A stretch of DNA of 64,000 bases, taken from Mycolicibacterium sp. S2-37 (GTDB lineage Bacteria; Actinomycetota; Actinomycetes; Mycobacteriales; Mycobacteriaceae). The stretch is from contig NZ_JAFEVR010000005.1 in NCBI RefSeq assembly GCF_017352375.1, positions 1-64,000 on the forward strand, in the 5' to 3' direction. The translations under genes were made by a program, and so were the position numbers. This document shows positions 9,326 to 19,538 of this stretch, piece after piece. The notes under the pieces were generated by a model, which did no database searches, was not told where the DNA came from, and saw only the letters and a list, made by a program, of their open reading frames with translations. Numbering within the stretch: position 1 is the first letter of the stretch; every line of letters begins with the position of its first letter.

Positions 9326-9700
9326 ATGACTGGCGCCTTCGATCTCCGCACCACGGCTGGCTGGCTCCGCTTCGTCGGGCTTCTCGAGGCGGTCAGCTGG
9401 GTCGGACTGCTGACCGGTATGTACTTCAAGTACCTGGGCAGTCCGCAGACCGAGATCGGGGTGAAGATCTTCGGTCCGATCCACGGCGGGGTCTTCGTCG
9501 CGTTCGTCGTCGCGGCCATCGTCGCCGGCATCGCGTTCGCCTGGCGGCCCGGCACCTGGTTGCTGGCGATGGTTGCCAGCATCGTGCCGCTCGGGACTGT
9601 GATCTTCCTCATATGGGCCGAGAAGGCCGGGCGGATGAGCCGGAGCGGCGTCGCACCCATGGTCGCTCGGCCAGGCCGGACGGTCACCGAAACGACGTGA
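9326..9700 (+). CDS. DUF3817 integral membrane protein
   Basis: The 124-residue protein has three membrane segments (about residues 15-35, 55-77, 82-102) and the family pattern of an N-terminal LRFVGLLEAVSW helix followed by GPIHGGVFVAF. Function is unknown. A second DUF3817 protein is encoded at 33771-34118, where it matches Rv1342c. An ATG at 9317 is an alternative start 3 codons upstream. A short hairpin (GCCCG-TCTT-CGGGC, 9300-9313) precedes the start. The next gene starts 13 bases after the stop. Confidence 0.75.
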   Translation: MTGAFDLRTTAGWLRFVGLLEAVSWVGLLTGMYFKYLGSPQTEIGVKIFGPIHGGVFVAFVVAAIVAGIAFAWRPGTWLLAMVASIVPLGTVIFLIWAEKAGRMSRSGVAPMVARPGRTVTETT

Positions 9701-9713
9701 CAGACTTGCTTCT

Positions 9714-10616
9714 GTGACACGTCCACGACCTTCCATCGGGCCCGCGCTCGCCGGCGCGGTTGATCTGTCAGCGCTCAAACAACGACCGGCGGCCGAGGCC
9801 GCCGCGCCCGGTGCCGCTCCAGGCGCGGCGGGCGCCGTCGAGGTCACCGAGGCCAACCTCGAGGCCGAGGTCCTGGTCCGGTCCAGCCAGGTCCCTGTGG
9901 TGGTGCTGCTCTGGACACCCCGCAGTGACGCCAGCGTCGCACTGGGCCAGACGCTTTCCGAGCTCGCCGCCACCGACCGGGGCAAGTGGTCGCTGGCGAC
10001 GGTCAACGTCGACACCACGCCGCGCATCGCGCAGATGTTCGGTGTGCAGGCCGTGCCGACCGTCGTCGCCCTCGCCGGCGGGCAGCCGATCTCCAGTTTC
10101 CAGGGGCCGCAGCCGGCCGACCAGCTGCGTCGCTGGATCGACTCCCTGCTCGAGGCCACCGCGGGCAAGCTCGCAGGCGGACCCGAGGCGGGCGAGCCCG
10201 AACAGGTCGACCCGGAGATCGCGCGGGCACGGGACCTGCTCGACGAAGGGGAGTTCGACGCTGCGCTGGCGGCGTATGAGGCCATCCTCGCCGCTCAGCC
10301 CGGCAACGCCGAGGCCAAGGGCGCTGTACGGCAGATCGCGTTCCTGCAGCGCGCGACGACGCGTCGACCCGACGCCGTCGCCGCAGCCGACGCCGACCCC
10401 GGCGACATCGACGCGGCGTTCGACGCGGCGGACGTGGAGATCATGCAGCAGCAGGTCGAAACAGCGTTCGACCGGTTGATCGCCTTGGTCAAGCGCACCG
10501 CGGGTGACGACCGCACGCGGGTGCGCACCCGCCTGATCGAACTGTTCGAGCTGTTCGACCAGGCCGACCCCGAGGTGATCGCGGGCCGTCGCAAGCTCGC
10601 CAACGCGCTCTACTGA
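9714..10616 (+). CDS. Thioredoxin-fold/TPR protein without CXXC (CnoX/YbbN-like)
   Basis: The 300-residue product matches Rv1324 in place and layout. An Ala/Pro-rich N-terminus (to about residue 40) is followed by a thioredoxin fold (about 45-150) with the cis-Pro segment QAVPTVVAL. A C-terminal TPR-like helical region includes DLLDEGEFDAALAAYEAIL. Where thioredoxin has WCxxC, this protein has WTPRSDAS, so it cannot do dithiol redox chemistry at that site. Related CnoX/YbbN proteins act as holdases for oxidised proteins; such a role here is inference. The start is GTG at 9714. The gene converges on glgB. Confidence 0.85.
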   Translation: MTRPRPSIGPALAGAVDLSALKQRPAAEAAAPGAAPGAAGAVEVTEANLEAEVLVRSSQVPVVVLLWTPRSDASVALGQTLSELAATDRGKWSLATVNVDTTPRIAQMFGVQAVPTVVALAGGQPISSFQGPQPADQLRRWIDSLLEATAGKLAGGPEAGEPEQVDPEIARARDLLDEGEFDAALAAYEAILAAQPGNAEAKGAVRQIAFLQRATTRRPDAVAAADADPGDIDAAFDAADVEIMQQQVETAFDRLIALVKRTAGDDRTRVRTRLIELFELFDQADPEVIAGRRKLANALY

Positions 10617-10625
10617 CCGCCCGCG

Positions 10626-12887
10626 TCAGGACAGCGGCGGGGCGGTCGGCGCCTCCTGCTCCACCGGGGCGTCAGCCGGAACCGGCTCGAACCACAGCGC
10701 CGAGAGCGGCGGCAGGACCATCGCCGCGGACGCCGGCCGCCCATGCCACGGCTCGTCGGTGGCCTGCACCGATCCGTAGTTGCCCGCACCCCCGCCGTTG
10801 TAGGACGTGGCGTCGGTGTTGAGTACCTCGCGCCAGGTGCCGGCGTACGGCAGACCCAGCCGGTAGTGGCTGTGCTCGGCACCGGAGAAGTTGAACACGC
10901 AGGCCAGCACCGAACCGTCGTCGCCGTACCGCAGGAAGCTCAACACGTTGTTCGACGAGTCGTTCGCATCGATCCACGAATAGCCCTCAGGGCTGGTGTC
11001 CCGCGACCAGAGGGCGCGATGGCTGCGGTAGATCTGATTCATGTCGGAGACCATCCGCAGGATGCCACCGGAATAGCTGTTCTCGTCGAGCTGATACCAG
11101 TCGACGCCCCGCTCCTCGGACCATTCCGCCCGCTGGCCGAACTCCTGGCCCTGGAACAGCAGCTGCTTGCCCGGGTGCGCCCACTGGTAGGCGAGCAGTT
11201 GCCGCACACCGGCGGCCTTGCGGTGATCGTCACCGGGCATCCGTCCCCACAGCGTGCCCTTGCCGTGCACGACCTCGTCGTGGCTGATCGGCAGCACGTA
11301 GTTCTCGCTGTAGGCGTACAGCATCGAGAACGTCATCTCGTGGTGGTGGAAGCTGCGGTGGATCGGATCGCGCTTGATGAACGCCAAGGTGTCGTTCATC
11401 CAGCCCATGTTCCACTTCATCGAGAAGCCGAGCCCGCCGAGATTCGTCGGGCGGGTCACCCCCGGCCATGATGTCGACTCCTCGGCGACGGTGACGATCC
11501 CCGGCACCGCCTTGTGCACGGTCGCGTTCATCTCCTGCAGGAACTGCACCGCTTCGAGGTTCTCGCGGCCGCCGTAGATGTTGGGCGTCCAGCCGCCCTC
11601 CGGGCGCGAGTAGTCCAGGTACAGCATCGAGGCGACAGCGTCCACGCGCAAGCCGTCCACGTGGTACTCCTGCAACCAGTACAGCGCGTTGGCCACCAGG
11701 AAGTTCCGCACCTCGGCGCGGCCGAAGTCGAAAACGTATGTCCCCCAGTCGAGTTGCTCGCCGCGGTGGGGGTCGGCGTGCTCGTAGAGCGCAGTGCCGT
11801 CGAACCGGCCGAGCGCCCACGCGTCCTTCGGGAAGTGGGCGGGCACCCAGTCGACGATCACCCCGATGCCGGCCTGGTGCAGGCGGTCGACCAGGTAACG
11901 GAACTCGTCGGGGGTGCCCAGCCGTGAGGTCGGCGCGTAGTACGAGGTGACCTGGTAACCCCACGACCCGCCGAACGGGTGCTCGGCCACCGGCAGCAAC
12001 TCCACGTGGGTGAAACCGTTCTCGACCACGTATTCGGTCAGCTGGTCGGCCAGCTCGAGATAGGACAGCCCGGGCCGCCACGACATCAGGTGGACCTCGA
12101 GGGTGGACATCGGTTCGAACACCGGATTGCGCTCGGCGCGCTGGGCGATCCAGTCGTCGTCGGACCACGTGTAGTCGCTCTTGGTAACCCGCGAGGCCGT
12201 CTGCGGCGGCACCTCGGTGGCGAACGCCATCGGGTCGGCGCGCTCGGTCACCTGGCCATCGGCGCCGTGGATGCGGAACTTGTACAGACCCTCGATCGGG
12301 AAGTCCGGCCAGAACAACTCCCAGACACCGGTGGAGCCCAGCACGCGCATCTGGGCCTCGGTGCCATCCCAGTGGTTGAAGTCGCCGATCAGGCTGACGC
12401 CCTTGGCATTGGGCGCCCAGACCGCGAACGAGACACCCGAAACGTCCCCGTCGGGGGTGGTGAAGGTGCGCGGATGGGCACCGAGCACCTCCCAGAGGCG
12501 CTCGTGGCGGCCCTCGGCGAACAGGTGCAGATCGACCTCGCCGAGGGTCGGCAGGAACCGGTATGCATCGGCGGTGTGATGCACGTGCGGTTGCTCCCCG
12601 CCGTGGTCGTAGCTGATCTCCAGCCGGTAGTCGATGAGCTTGGTGAACGGCAGGGCCACCGCGAAGACGCCGGCCTCGAGATGGGTGAACACGTACCGAT
12701 CGCCGCCGACGACCGCGACCACCTCCGTCGCGTGCGGGCGGTAGGCCCGGATGACGGTGTGGTCGTCGTATTCATGGGCGCCCAGGATCGAGTGCGGGTC
12801 ATGATGTTCGCCGGCCAGCAAGCGGTTGAGCTCCGCGGTGTGCGGTCGAAGGTTCGGGCTGGTGGTCTGCTTGGTCAGGTTCGTCAT
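10626..12887 (-). CDS. glgB: 1,4-alpha-glucan branching enzyme GlgB
   Basis: This 753-residue GH13 enzyme introduces alpha-1,6 branches into alpha-glucan made by GlgE. The order is an N-terminal beta-sandwich module, a CBM48 module ([18 protein letters not shown]), the catalytic barrel and a C-terminal sheet domain. The nucleophile Asp lies in [11 protein letters not shown], the acid Glu in [10 protein letters not shown], and the transition-state Asp in [11 protein letters not shown] chose the ATG at 12887 because AGGAAG lies 8 bases upstream; the GTG at 12896 overlaps that site. It lies 5 bases after the glgE stop, so the two are one operon, like Rv1327c-Rv1326c. The PE_PGRS gene that follows Rv1324 in M. 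tuberculosis is absent. Confidence 0.96.
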   Translation of the reverse strand: MTNLTKQTTSPNLRPHTAELNRLLAGEHHDPHSILGAHEYDDHTVIRAYRPHATEVVAVVGGDRYVFTHLEAGVFAVALPFTKLIDYRLEISYDHGGEQPHVHHTADAYRFLPTLGEVDLHLFAEGRHERLWEVLGAHPRTFTTPDGDVSGVSFAVWAPNAKGVSLIGDFNHWDGTEAQMRVLGSTGVWELFWPDFPIEGLYKFRIHGADGQVTERADPMAFATEVPPQTASRVTKSDYTWSDDDWIAQRAERNPVFEPMSTLEVHLMSWRPGLSYLELADQLTEYVVENGFTHVELLPVAEHPFGGSWGYQVTSYYAPTSRLGTPDEFRYLVDRLHQAGIGVIVDWVPAHFPKDAWALGRFDGTALYEHADPHRGEQLDWGTYVFDFGRAEVRNFLVANALYWLQEYHVDGLRVDAVASMLYLDYSRPEGGWTPNIYGGRENLEAVQFLQEMNATVHKAVPGIVTVAEESTSWPGVTRPTNLGGLGFSMKWNMGWMNDTLAFIKRDPIHRSFHHHEMTFSMLYAYSENYVLPISHDEVVHGKGTLWGRMPGDDHRKAAGVRQLLAYQWAHPGKQLLFQGQEFGQRAEWSEERGVDWYQLDENSYSGGILRMVSDMNQIYRSHRALWSRDTSPEGYSWIDANDSSNNVLSFLRYGDDGSVLACVFNFSGAEHSHYRLGLPYAGTWREVLNTDATSYNGGGAGNYGSVQATDEPWHGRPASAAMVLPPLSALWFEPVPADAPVEQEAPTAPPLS

Positions 12888-12892
12888 GCGTG

Positions 12893-14977
12893 TCACTTCC
12901 TACGCAGTAGGTTGAGCCGTTGGTCGGCCGGGATCTGGGGCATGTTCAGCACGTGCGCGACCGCCCTCGACGGCTCGATGCGCACGTAGTTCGACTGGCC
13001 CCACTGGTACTCCTCCCCGGTGATCTCGTCGCGCACCCAGAAGCGGTCATATGGCTCCATGCCCAATGCGGCCATGTCCAACCACAGCGTGGCCTCTTCG
13101 GCGCCGAACGGGTTGAGCGTCACCACCACCAGGACCTGGTCGCCGGTGACCGGGTCGAACTTGCTGTAGGCGAGGATGGCGTCGTTGTCGGGGTAGTGGA
13201 ACGTGATCGTGCGCAGCTCGTGCAGCGCAGGGTGGATGCGTCGAATCTCGTTGAGCCGGGCGATGAACGGCTCCAGCGACTCGCCGTCGGCCAGCGCGGC
13301 GTCGAAGTCCCGCGGCCGCAGTTCGTACTTCTCGGAGTTGAGGTACTCCTCGCTGCCCTCCCGCACCGCGCGGTGCTCGAAGAGCTCGAACCCGGAGTAC
13401 ACCCCCCACACCGAGCTCATCGTCGCCGCCAACACCGCGCGGATCGCGAACATGCCGGGACCGCCGTGCTGCAGGCTCTCGTGCAGGATGTCGGGCGTGT
13501 TGACGAAGAGGTTGGGCCGGGCGTAGTCGGCGTGCTCGGCGATCTGCTCGCCGAACTCGGTCAACTCACTCTTCGACGTGCGCCAGGTGAAGTACGTGTA
13601 GGACTGGGTGTAGCCGAGCTTGGCCAGCCCGTACAGGCGCGCAGGCCGGGTGAACGCCTCGGCCAGGAACAGTACGTCGGGGTCGGAGTTCTTGACCTGG
13701 CCGATCAGCCACGCCCAGAAGTTCGGCGGTTTGGTGTGCGGGTTGTCGACGCGGAAGACCTTGACCCCGTGGGAGATCCAGTATCGGACCACCCGCAGCA
13801 CCTCTTCGTACAACCCGCCGGGGTCGTTGTCGAAGTTGAGCGGATAGATGTCCTGGTACTTCTTCGGCGGGTTCTCCGCGTAGGCGATGGTGCCGTCGGG
13901 CAGCACGGTGAACCACTCCGGGTGGTCCCGCGCCCACGGATGGTCCGGGGCGCACTGCAGCGCCAGGTCGAGCGCAACCTCGAGGCCTTCGGCGCGGGCC
14001 GCGGCGACGAACTCGTCGAAGTCCTCGATCGTGCCCAGGTCGGGGTGCACCGCATCGTGTCCGCCCTCGTCGCTGCCGATCGCCCACGGCGACCCCACGT
14101 CGCCGGGGGCGGCGGTGACGGCGTTGTTGCGCCCCTTGCGGTGCACCTTGCCGATCGGATGGATCGGGGGCAGATACACCACGTCGAAGCCCATGCGGGC
14201 GATGCGGGGCAACGCTTTGGTCGCGGTGGCGAAGGTGCCGTGCACCGGGTTGCCCTGGCTGTCCCAGCCGCCGGTCGAGCGCGGGAAGAACTCGTACCAC
14301 GATCCGAAGCGGGCCAGCGGACGGTCCACCCAGATGCCGTACTGGTCGCCGCGGGTGATCAATTCGCGCAGCGGATACTGTTCGAGCAGTTCGGTCACTT
14401 CGGGCGCCAGCGCGCCGGCGGCCCTGGTGACGGGATCACCGGGTTTGCTCAGTCGCTCGGCCGCCTCGATCAGCGGATAGCGGTCCTGGCGCGGCACCCC
14501 GGCGGCGGCCCGCTCGAGCAGCTTGGCGCCGATCAGCAGATCGTTGCTCAACTCCGATTCACTCTGTCCGGCATCGAGCTTGGCGTTGACGGCTTTGCGC
14601 CAGGTGGCGATCGGATCGCCCCAGCCGTCGACGCGAAAGGTCCACAGGCCCACCGCGTCGGGAACGAAATGGCCGTGGAAGACATCGGGTGTGGGGCCCG
14701 GGTACATCGGGAGCGCCTGCGGACGCTTCCGGGGCGCCGGTGCGACGACGTCCTCGATGGGCACGGCCGGGGTCGTCACGCGACCCGGCGGGTCGTCGGC
14801 GAGTTGCGGATACGCCGTTCCGTGATAGCGCACCACCAACGTCGCCGCGACGGCGTCGTGGCCCTCTCGCCACACCGTGGCGTTCACGGGCACCACCTCT
14901 CCGGTCACCGCTTTGGCCGGATACTTTCCGCCTGATACGACGGGCTGGACGTCATCGATGCCGATACGACCGGCCAC
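12893..14977 (-). CDS. glgE: Alpha-1,4-glucan:maltose-1-phosphate maltosyltransferase GlgE
   Basis: The 694-residue GH13_3 enzyme extends alpha-glucan with maltose from maltose-1-phosphate, the key step of the trehalose-to-glucan route. The nucleophile Asp is in [15 protein letters not shown] and the acid Glu in FLAEAFTRP; the substrate-loop [13 protein letters not shown] is intact. Three in-frame GTG codons follow an AAGGAG site; the third (14977) has the best spacing (5 bases), while the first overlaps the site. It is divergent from glgP, so synthesis and breakdown of the polymer share a control region at 14978-15217. Confidence 0.96.
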   Translation of the reverse strand: MAGRIGIDDVQPVVSGGKYPAKAVTGEVVPVNATVWREGHDAVAATLVVRYHGTAYPQLADDPPGRVTTPAVPIEDVVAPAPRKRPQALPMYPGPTPDVFHGHFVPDAVGLWTFRVDGWGDPIATWRKAVNAKLDAGQSESELSNDLLIGAKLLERAAAGVPRQDRYPLIEAAERLSKPGDPVTRAAGALAPEVTELLEQYPLRELITRGDQYGIWVDRPLARFGSWYEFFPRSTGGWDSQGNPVHGTFATATKALPRIARMGFDVVYLPPIHPIGKVHRKGRNNAVTAAPGDVGSPWAIGSDEGGHDAVHPDLGTIEDFDEFVAAARAEGLEVALDLALQCAPDHPWARDHPEWFTVLPDGTIAYAENPPKKYQDIYPLNFDNDPGGLYEEVLRVVRYWISHGVKVFRVDNPHTKPPNFWAWLIGQVKNSDPDVLFLAEAFTRPARLYGLAKLGYTQSYTYFTWRTSKSELTEFGEQIAEHADYARPNLFVNTPDILHESLQHGGPGMFAIRAVLAATMSSVWGVYSGFELFEHRAVREGSEEYLNSEKYELRPRDFDAALADGESLEPFIARLNEIRRIHPALHELRTITFHYPDNDAILAYSKFDPVTGDQVLVVVTLNPFGAEEATLWLDMAALGMEPYDRFWVRDEITGEEYQWGQSNYVRIEPSRAVAHVLNMPQIPADQRLNLLRRK

Positions 14978-15203
14978 CACCACTCCTTAGATCGGCGCAG
15001 CCACGAGCGTCGTCGCACGCGGCTTTCGCGAATGGGCTGCACTCCCGGTTGGTCCTGCTGTCCGCGGCTCCGCAGGACAGCTCTTCCATCCTCTCCCGCG
15101 GCCTATACCCACACCAGGCTCCGGCCCAACCGTAAGCGGCCGACCGATTCACGATCATCTCGGTGGACTGTCTCGAGCGACTCGCGGCGGGCGGAGAAGT
15201 CAG

Positions 15204-15209
15204 TAAGGT
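15204..15209 (+). promoter_or_regulatory. Probable -10 box of glgP giving a leaderless mRNA
   Basis: TAAGGT fits the mycobacterial TANNNT -10 pattern and stands 8 bases before the GTG start of glgP at 15218. There is no Shine-Dalgarno at that start. This spacing puts the transcription start at or next to the start codon. It is a prediction from pattern only. Confidence 0.45.
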
Positions 15210-15217
15210 AAATCCGC

Positions 15218-17824
15218 GTGAAAGCACTGCGCCGGTTCACCGTCCGCGCCCATCTGCCCGACCGGCTCGCCGCCCTGGAGCGGCTGTCGGTGAACCTTCG
15301 CTGGTCGTGGGACAAACCGACGCAGGATCTGTTCGCCGACATCGATCCCCACCTGTGGAAACAGCTCGGCTGCGACCCCGTCGCCCTGCTCGGTGGCGTC
15401 AAACCGGCGCGACTCGACGAGCTGGCAGGCAACCAGAGCTTCCTGCGCAGACTCGATGCACTGGCCGCCGATCTCGACGACTACCTCAGCCGGCCGCTGT
15501 GGTACCAGCAACAGATCGCCGACGGGGTCGCGCTCCCCAACGGCATCGCCTACTTCTCCATGGAGTTCGGTGTGGCCGAGGTGCTGCCCAACTACTCCGG
15601 CGGGCTGGGCATCCTGGCCGGCGACCACCTCAAGAGCGCCTCCGACCTGGGGCTGCCCCTGATCGCCGTGGGCCTGTACTACCGGTCGGGGTACTTCCGT
15701 CAGTCGTTGACCGCCGACGGATGGCAGCATGAGAACTATCCGTCGCTCGACCCCCAGGGGCTGCCCCTGCGGCTGCTCACCGACGCGTCCGACAACCCCG
15801 TGCTCGTCGAGCTGGACCTCGAGGAGAGCCGCCTCTACGCCCGGGTCTGGATCGCCCAGGTGGGCCGGATCCCGCTGCTGCTGCTCGACTCGGACATCCC
15901 CGAGAACGAGCACGACCTGCGCGGGGTCACCGACCGTCTCTACGGCGGCGACCAGGAGCACCGGATCAAGCAGGAGATCCTGGCCGGCATCGGCGGTGTG
16001 CGGGCGATCCGTGCCTTCACCGAGATCGAAGGCCGGCCCGCGCCCGAGGTCTTCCACATGAACGAGGGCCACGCGGGGTTCCTCGGCGCGGAACGCATCC
16101 GTGAACTCATCGACGCCGGGCTCGACTTCGACACCGCGCTGACGGTGGTGCGGTCCTCGACGGTGTTCACCACCCACACCCCGGTGCCCGCCGGTATCGA
16201 CCGGTTCCCGGTGGAGATGGTCAAGCGCTATTTCGGGGATGCCGGCGGGAGCCCGTCGGGCGGCGACTCGAAGCTGCTGCCCGGTGTACCGCTGGACCGC
16301 ATCGTCGCCTTCGGCGCCGAGGACGATCCGTCGAAATTCAACATGGCGCACATGGGTCTGCGGCTCGCTCAGCGCGCCAACGGGGTCTCGCTGCTGCACG
16401 GACGGGTGAGCCGGGAGATGTTCAACGAGTTGTGGCCCGGCTTCGATCCGGCCGAGGTGCCGATCGGGTCGATCACCAACGGTGTGCACGCCCCGACGTG
16501 GGCCGCCCCGCAGTGGCTCGAACTCGGCCGCGAACTGCTCGGCAGCGACGACCTGTCGTCACTGAGCGAACCGGACACCTGGGAGCGACTGCACCAGGTC
16601 GATCCCGGTCACATGTGGTGGATTCGCTCCCAGTTGCGCAGCCAGCTCGTCGACGACGTCCGCGCGCGGGTACGCCGCAGCTGGCTGGAACGCGGCGCGT
16701 CGGACGCCGAACTGGGTTGGATCGCAACGGCATTCGATCCGGACGTGCTCACCATCGGATTCGCCCGCCGGGTGCCGACGTACAAGCGGCTCACCCTCAT
16801 GCTGCGCGACCCCGAGCGGCTGACGCGGCTGCTGCTCGATCCTGAACGCCCGGTCCAGCTCATCGTCGCGGGCAAGTCGCATCCCGCCGACGACGGCGGC
16901 AAGGCGCTGATCCAGCAGGTGGTGCGGTTCGCCGACCGCCACGACGTCCGGCACCGGATCGCATTCCTGCCCGACTACGACATGTCGATGGCGCGCCAGC
17001 TGTACTGGGGATGTGACGTCTGGTTGAACAACCCGTTGCGTCCGCTCGAGGCGTGCGGAACCTCAGGGATGAAGAGCGCGCTCAACGGCGGGCTGAACCT
17101 GTCGATCCGCGACGGCTGGTGGGACGAGTGGTTCGACGGCGAGAACGGCTGGGAGATCCCCACCGCCGACGGCCTGGCCGACGAGAGCCGCCGCGACGAC
17201 ATCGAGGCCGCCGCCCTCTACGACCTGATCGAGCGGTCGGTGGCGCCGAAGTTCTACGAGCGCGACGAGCGCGGCGTCCCCCTGCGCTGGGTCGAGATGG
17301 TGCGCCACACCCTCAAGGTGCTCGGGCCCAAGGTGCTGGCGTCACGGATGGTGCGCGACTACACCGAGAAGTACTACGCGCCCGCGGCGCAGTCGCTGCG
17401 TCGCACGGTCGAGGCCGCGGACGGAGTGGCGTTCGGTGCGGCCGGGGAACTGGCCGCCTACCGGCGCCGGGTCCGGGAGGCATGGCCGAAGGTCCGGATC
17501 ACCGATGTGGACAGTTACGGACTGCCCGACACCCCGCTGCTGGGCTCGGAGCTGACCCTGACCGCCACCGTGCAGCTGGCCGGGCTGCGGCCCGACGAGG
17601 TCTCGGTGCAGGCGGTGCTGGGCCGCGTCGACGCCGGTGACGCGCTGATCGAACCGACGACCGTGCCGATGAGCCATACCGGAACCTCCGACGGCGGCGC
17701 CGAGATCTTCTCGACGACCACGCCGCTGCCGGTGGCCGGTCCGGTCGGCTACACCGTGCGGGTGCTGCCGCACCATCACCTGCTCGCCGCGGACAACGAG
17801 CTGGGTCTGGTCACGCTGGCGTGA
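15218..17824 (+). CDS. glgP: Alpha-glucan (maltodextrin) phosphorylase GlgP
   Basis: The 868-residue enzyme belongs to the short-type alpha-glucan phosphorylases and should release glucose-1-phosphate from alpha-glucans. The pyridoxal-phosphate lysine lies in EACGTSGMKSALNGG, near residue 620. Other conserved stretches are GVAEVLPNYSGGLGILAGDH, FTTHTPVPAGIDRF and the N-terminal DUF3417 part. It corresponds to Rv1328. The start is GTG with no Shine-Dalgarno and a TAAGGT box 8 bases upstream. The stop overlaps the next start (GTGA), so the lyase-like gene downstream is probably translated from the same mRNA. Confidence 0.95.
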   Translation: MKALRRFTVRAHLPDRLAALERLSVNLRWSWDKPTQDLFADIDPHLWKQLGCDPVALLGGVKPARLDELAGNQSFLRRLDALAADLDDYLSRPLWYQQQIADGVALPNGIAYFSMEFGVAEVLPNYSGGLGILAGDHLKSASDLGLPLIAVGLYYRSGYFRQSLTADGWQHENYPSLDPQGLPLRLLTDASDNPVLVELDLEESRLYARVWIAQVGRIPLLLLDSDIPENEHDLRGVTDRLYGGDQEHRIKQEILAGIGGVRAIRAFTEIEGRPAPEVFHMNEGHAGFLGAERIRELIDAGLDFDTALTVVRSSTVFTTHTPVPAGIDRFPVEMVKRYFGDAGGSPSGGDSKLLPGVPLDRIVAFGAEDDPSKFNMAHMGLRLAQRANGVSLLHGRVSREMFNELWPGFDPAEVPIGSITNGVHAPTWAAPQWLELGRELLGSDDLSSLSEPDTWERLHQVDPGHMWWIRSQLRSQLVDDVRARVRRSWLERGASDAELGWIATAFDPDVLTIGFARRVPTYKRLTLMLRDPERLTRLLLDPERPVQLIVAGKSHPADDGGKALIQQVVRFADRHDVRHRIAFLPDYDMSMARQLYWGCDVWLNNPLRPLEACGTSGMKSALNGGLNLSIRDGWWDEWFDGENGWEIPTADGLADESRRDDIEAAALYDLIERSVAPKFYERDERGVPLRWVEMVRHTLKVLGPKVLASRMVRDYTEKYYAPAAQSLRRTVEAADGVAFGAAGELAAYRRRVREAWPKVRITDVDSYGLPDTPLLGSELTLTATVQLAGLRPDEVSVQAVLGRVDAGDALIEPTTVPMSHTGTSDGGAEIFSTTTPLPVAGPVGYTVRVLPHHHLLAADNELGLVTLA

Positions 17825-18669
17825 GCCGGGCCCGCACGGTCACCGTCGACGGCGGACCCTACGCACTGGCCGCCGGAGCCGACGGTGCGATGTGGGTGAC
17901 GCTCGTGCACGCCGGCGCGATCGCGCGGATCGACGCCGACGGTTCGGTCCAGCGGTTCGGCGTCGGGGCTGGATCGCGGCCGTCGGTCATCGCGGCGGGT
18001 CCCGACGGCGCCATGTGGTTCACCCGCAACGGGGACGGCAGGATCGGTCGCATCACCACCGCCGGTGAACTGGCCGAGTTCGCGCTTGCCGACGGCACCG
18101 CCCCCTACGGCATCTGCGCGGGGCCCGACGATGCCCTCTGGTTCACCGAGATGACCGCGGGCGGTATCGGCCGCATCACCGTCGACGGTGAGATCACCGT
18201 CACGGCGGGCGTGGGCGGCATGCCGGCGATGATCACCCGCGGTCCCGACGATGCCCTGTGGTTCACCTTGAACCAGGGCAACGCGATCGGCCGCCTGCAC
18301 CCCCGCGACGGCCTGACCGTTCGCGACCTGCCCCATCCGAACTCCGGGCCGGTGGGCATCACCGCCGCGCACGACGACGCGGTGTGGTTCACCGAGATCC
18401 AAGGAGGGCGGCTCGGGCGCATACCCCTCGACGGTGCGCTCCAGGAGATGGAGCTGCCGGGGCGGCCGCACGCGGTGCTGGCCGATCCCGACGACGGGGT
18501 GTGGGTGACGCTGTGGGGTACCGATCAGATCGCTCGAATCGGCAACGACGGGGAGATCTCGAGCTTCGACCTGCCTGCAGGCAGCGAGCCGCACGGGCTG
18601 GCGCTCGCGGCGGACGGCGCGGTCTGGGTGGCCCTGGAAGCCGGGCACGTCCTGCGGCTGCCGGACTGA
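17821..18669 (+). CDS. Virginiamycin B lyase-like beta-propeller protein
   Basis: This 282-residue protein is built of about seven repeats of the form GPDxAMWFTxxxxGRIGRI, the propeller signature of Vgb, the lyase that linearises streptogramin B antibiotics. The catalytic set of staphylococcal Vgb (His228, Glu268, His270, Glu284) has likely counterparts at His217 (GRPHAVL), Glu256 and His258 (SEPHGLA) and Glu273 (WVALE), with almost the same spacing. So real lyase activity is plausible. Sugar or peptidoglycan-related roles cannot be excluded, because propellers are versatile. It is translationally coupled to glgP by a 4-bp overlap, a context that does not explain a resistance role. No signal peptide is seen. 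Confidence 0.8.
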   Translation: MSRARTVTVDGGPYALAAGADGAMWVTLVHAGAIARIDADGSVQRFGVGAGSRPSVIAAGPDGAMWFTRNGDGRIGRITTAGELAEFALADGTAPYGICAGPDDALWFTEMTAGGIGRITVDGEITVTAGVGGMPAMITRGPDDALWFTLNQGNAIGRLHPRDGLTVRDLPHPNSGPVGITAAHDDAVWFTEIQGGRLGRIPLDGALQEMELPGRPHAVLADPDDGVWVTLWGTDQIARIGNDGEISSFDLPAGSEPHGLALAADGAVWVALEAGHVLRLPD

Positions 18670-18777
18670 CTCAGGTGACGGATTTCCGCACACCGGTTCG
18701 GCGACGCCGGAGCGCGTTGTAGGTTCCTCGTTAGCCCGGCTACTTTTCGCCGCGCTGATCGGGGAGAGGCAGGGCGT

Positions 18778-19521
18778 GTGAGGGTGTGGGCAGTGCTGCA
18801 GCGCGGCGCGATGGTGTTCGTCCTCTGCGCGGCGCTGAGCGCCGTGGACCCGGCGGTGGGATCGACTCAGCCGGACGTCGAACCGGTCGCCGCCGATGCC
18901 CCCGCACCCGAGGGTGCGCCGCCACCCCCGCCGGACGGAGCGGTGGTCTCCACACCGCCTGCCACTCTCGAGACCCCGGGCGGCTGGACGCTGACCATGT
19001 CGGCCGAGAAGGAAACGCAGGCCGCGATTCCGCCGTTGACGACGGCGCTGTCCTCGCGCGAGTACGTCGTCGGCGGCACGTTCCACGGCGAGCTGGCCGG
19101 GCCGGACGACGGCGGCGAACCGCCCAGCGGCCTCATCGAGGTCGGCTACGAAATCGGTTGCGGCATCGATATGAGCACATCCAACGGCGTCTCGTTGACC
19201 GGCACCGTCGGCCTCAACCCGTCGCTGGGCGTGATCGGCACCGATGTCATCTCCCCGCTGCCCGACGGGATCCTGCCCGGCATCGGTGGCAACATCGGCG
19301 GCGGTGTCACCGTCGGGCTCAAGCCCGGACTGATCAACGTCGTGCCAGTGACGGAGAAGGAGTTCACCGGTACCAAGCCGTGGGTGATGGTCAGCAACTT
19401 CCGGGTGAAGATCGACGGCTGCGTCGGTCAGTCGTTCATCCGCTCATATGCGCTGCTGACCCATGAGACCGAGATGTCCGAAGCGGTGCTGGCCTGGTAC
19501 GGCACCACCAAGATGATCTGA
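18778..19521 (+). CDS. MspA-family outer-membrane porin
   Basis: The 247-residue precursor starts with a signal peptide (about residues 1-29, core MVFVLCAALSAV) followed by a proline-rich segment (PAPEGAPPPPPDG). The MspA core follows: TLETPGGWTLTMSAEKE, VGYEIGCGIDMS, and GVTVGLKPGLI with the C-terminal strand region. MspA-type octamers let small hydrophilic solutes cross the mycolate outer membrane and are typical of fast-growing, not tuberculous, species. Two cysteines (in EIGCGI and DGCVG) could pair, unlike classical MspA. The GTG start has a GGGGAGAGG site 8 bases upstream. Confidence 0.88.
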   Translation: MRVWAVLQRGAMVFVLCAALSAVDPAVGSTQPDVEPVAADAPAPEGAPPPPPDGAVVSTPPATLETPGGWTLTMSAEKETQAAIPPLTTALSSREYVVGGTFHGELAGPDDGGEPPSGLIEVGYEIGCGIDMSTSNGVSLTGTVGLNPSLGVIGTDVISPLPDGILPGIGGNIGGGVTVGLKPGLINVVPVTEKEFTGTKPWVMVSNFRVKIDGCVGQSFIRSYALLTHETEMSEAVLAWYGTTKMI

Positions 19522-19538
19522 CAGGGTGTCCCGGCGTA

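Noticed and set aside
12920..14935. A 671-codon open frame on the plus strand opposite glgE
   Set aside because: It is fully antisense to a gene with intact catalytic motifs; the composition (His/Arg/Gly/Val-rich) is that of a high-GC shadow frame, and no domain is recognisable.
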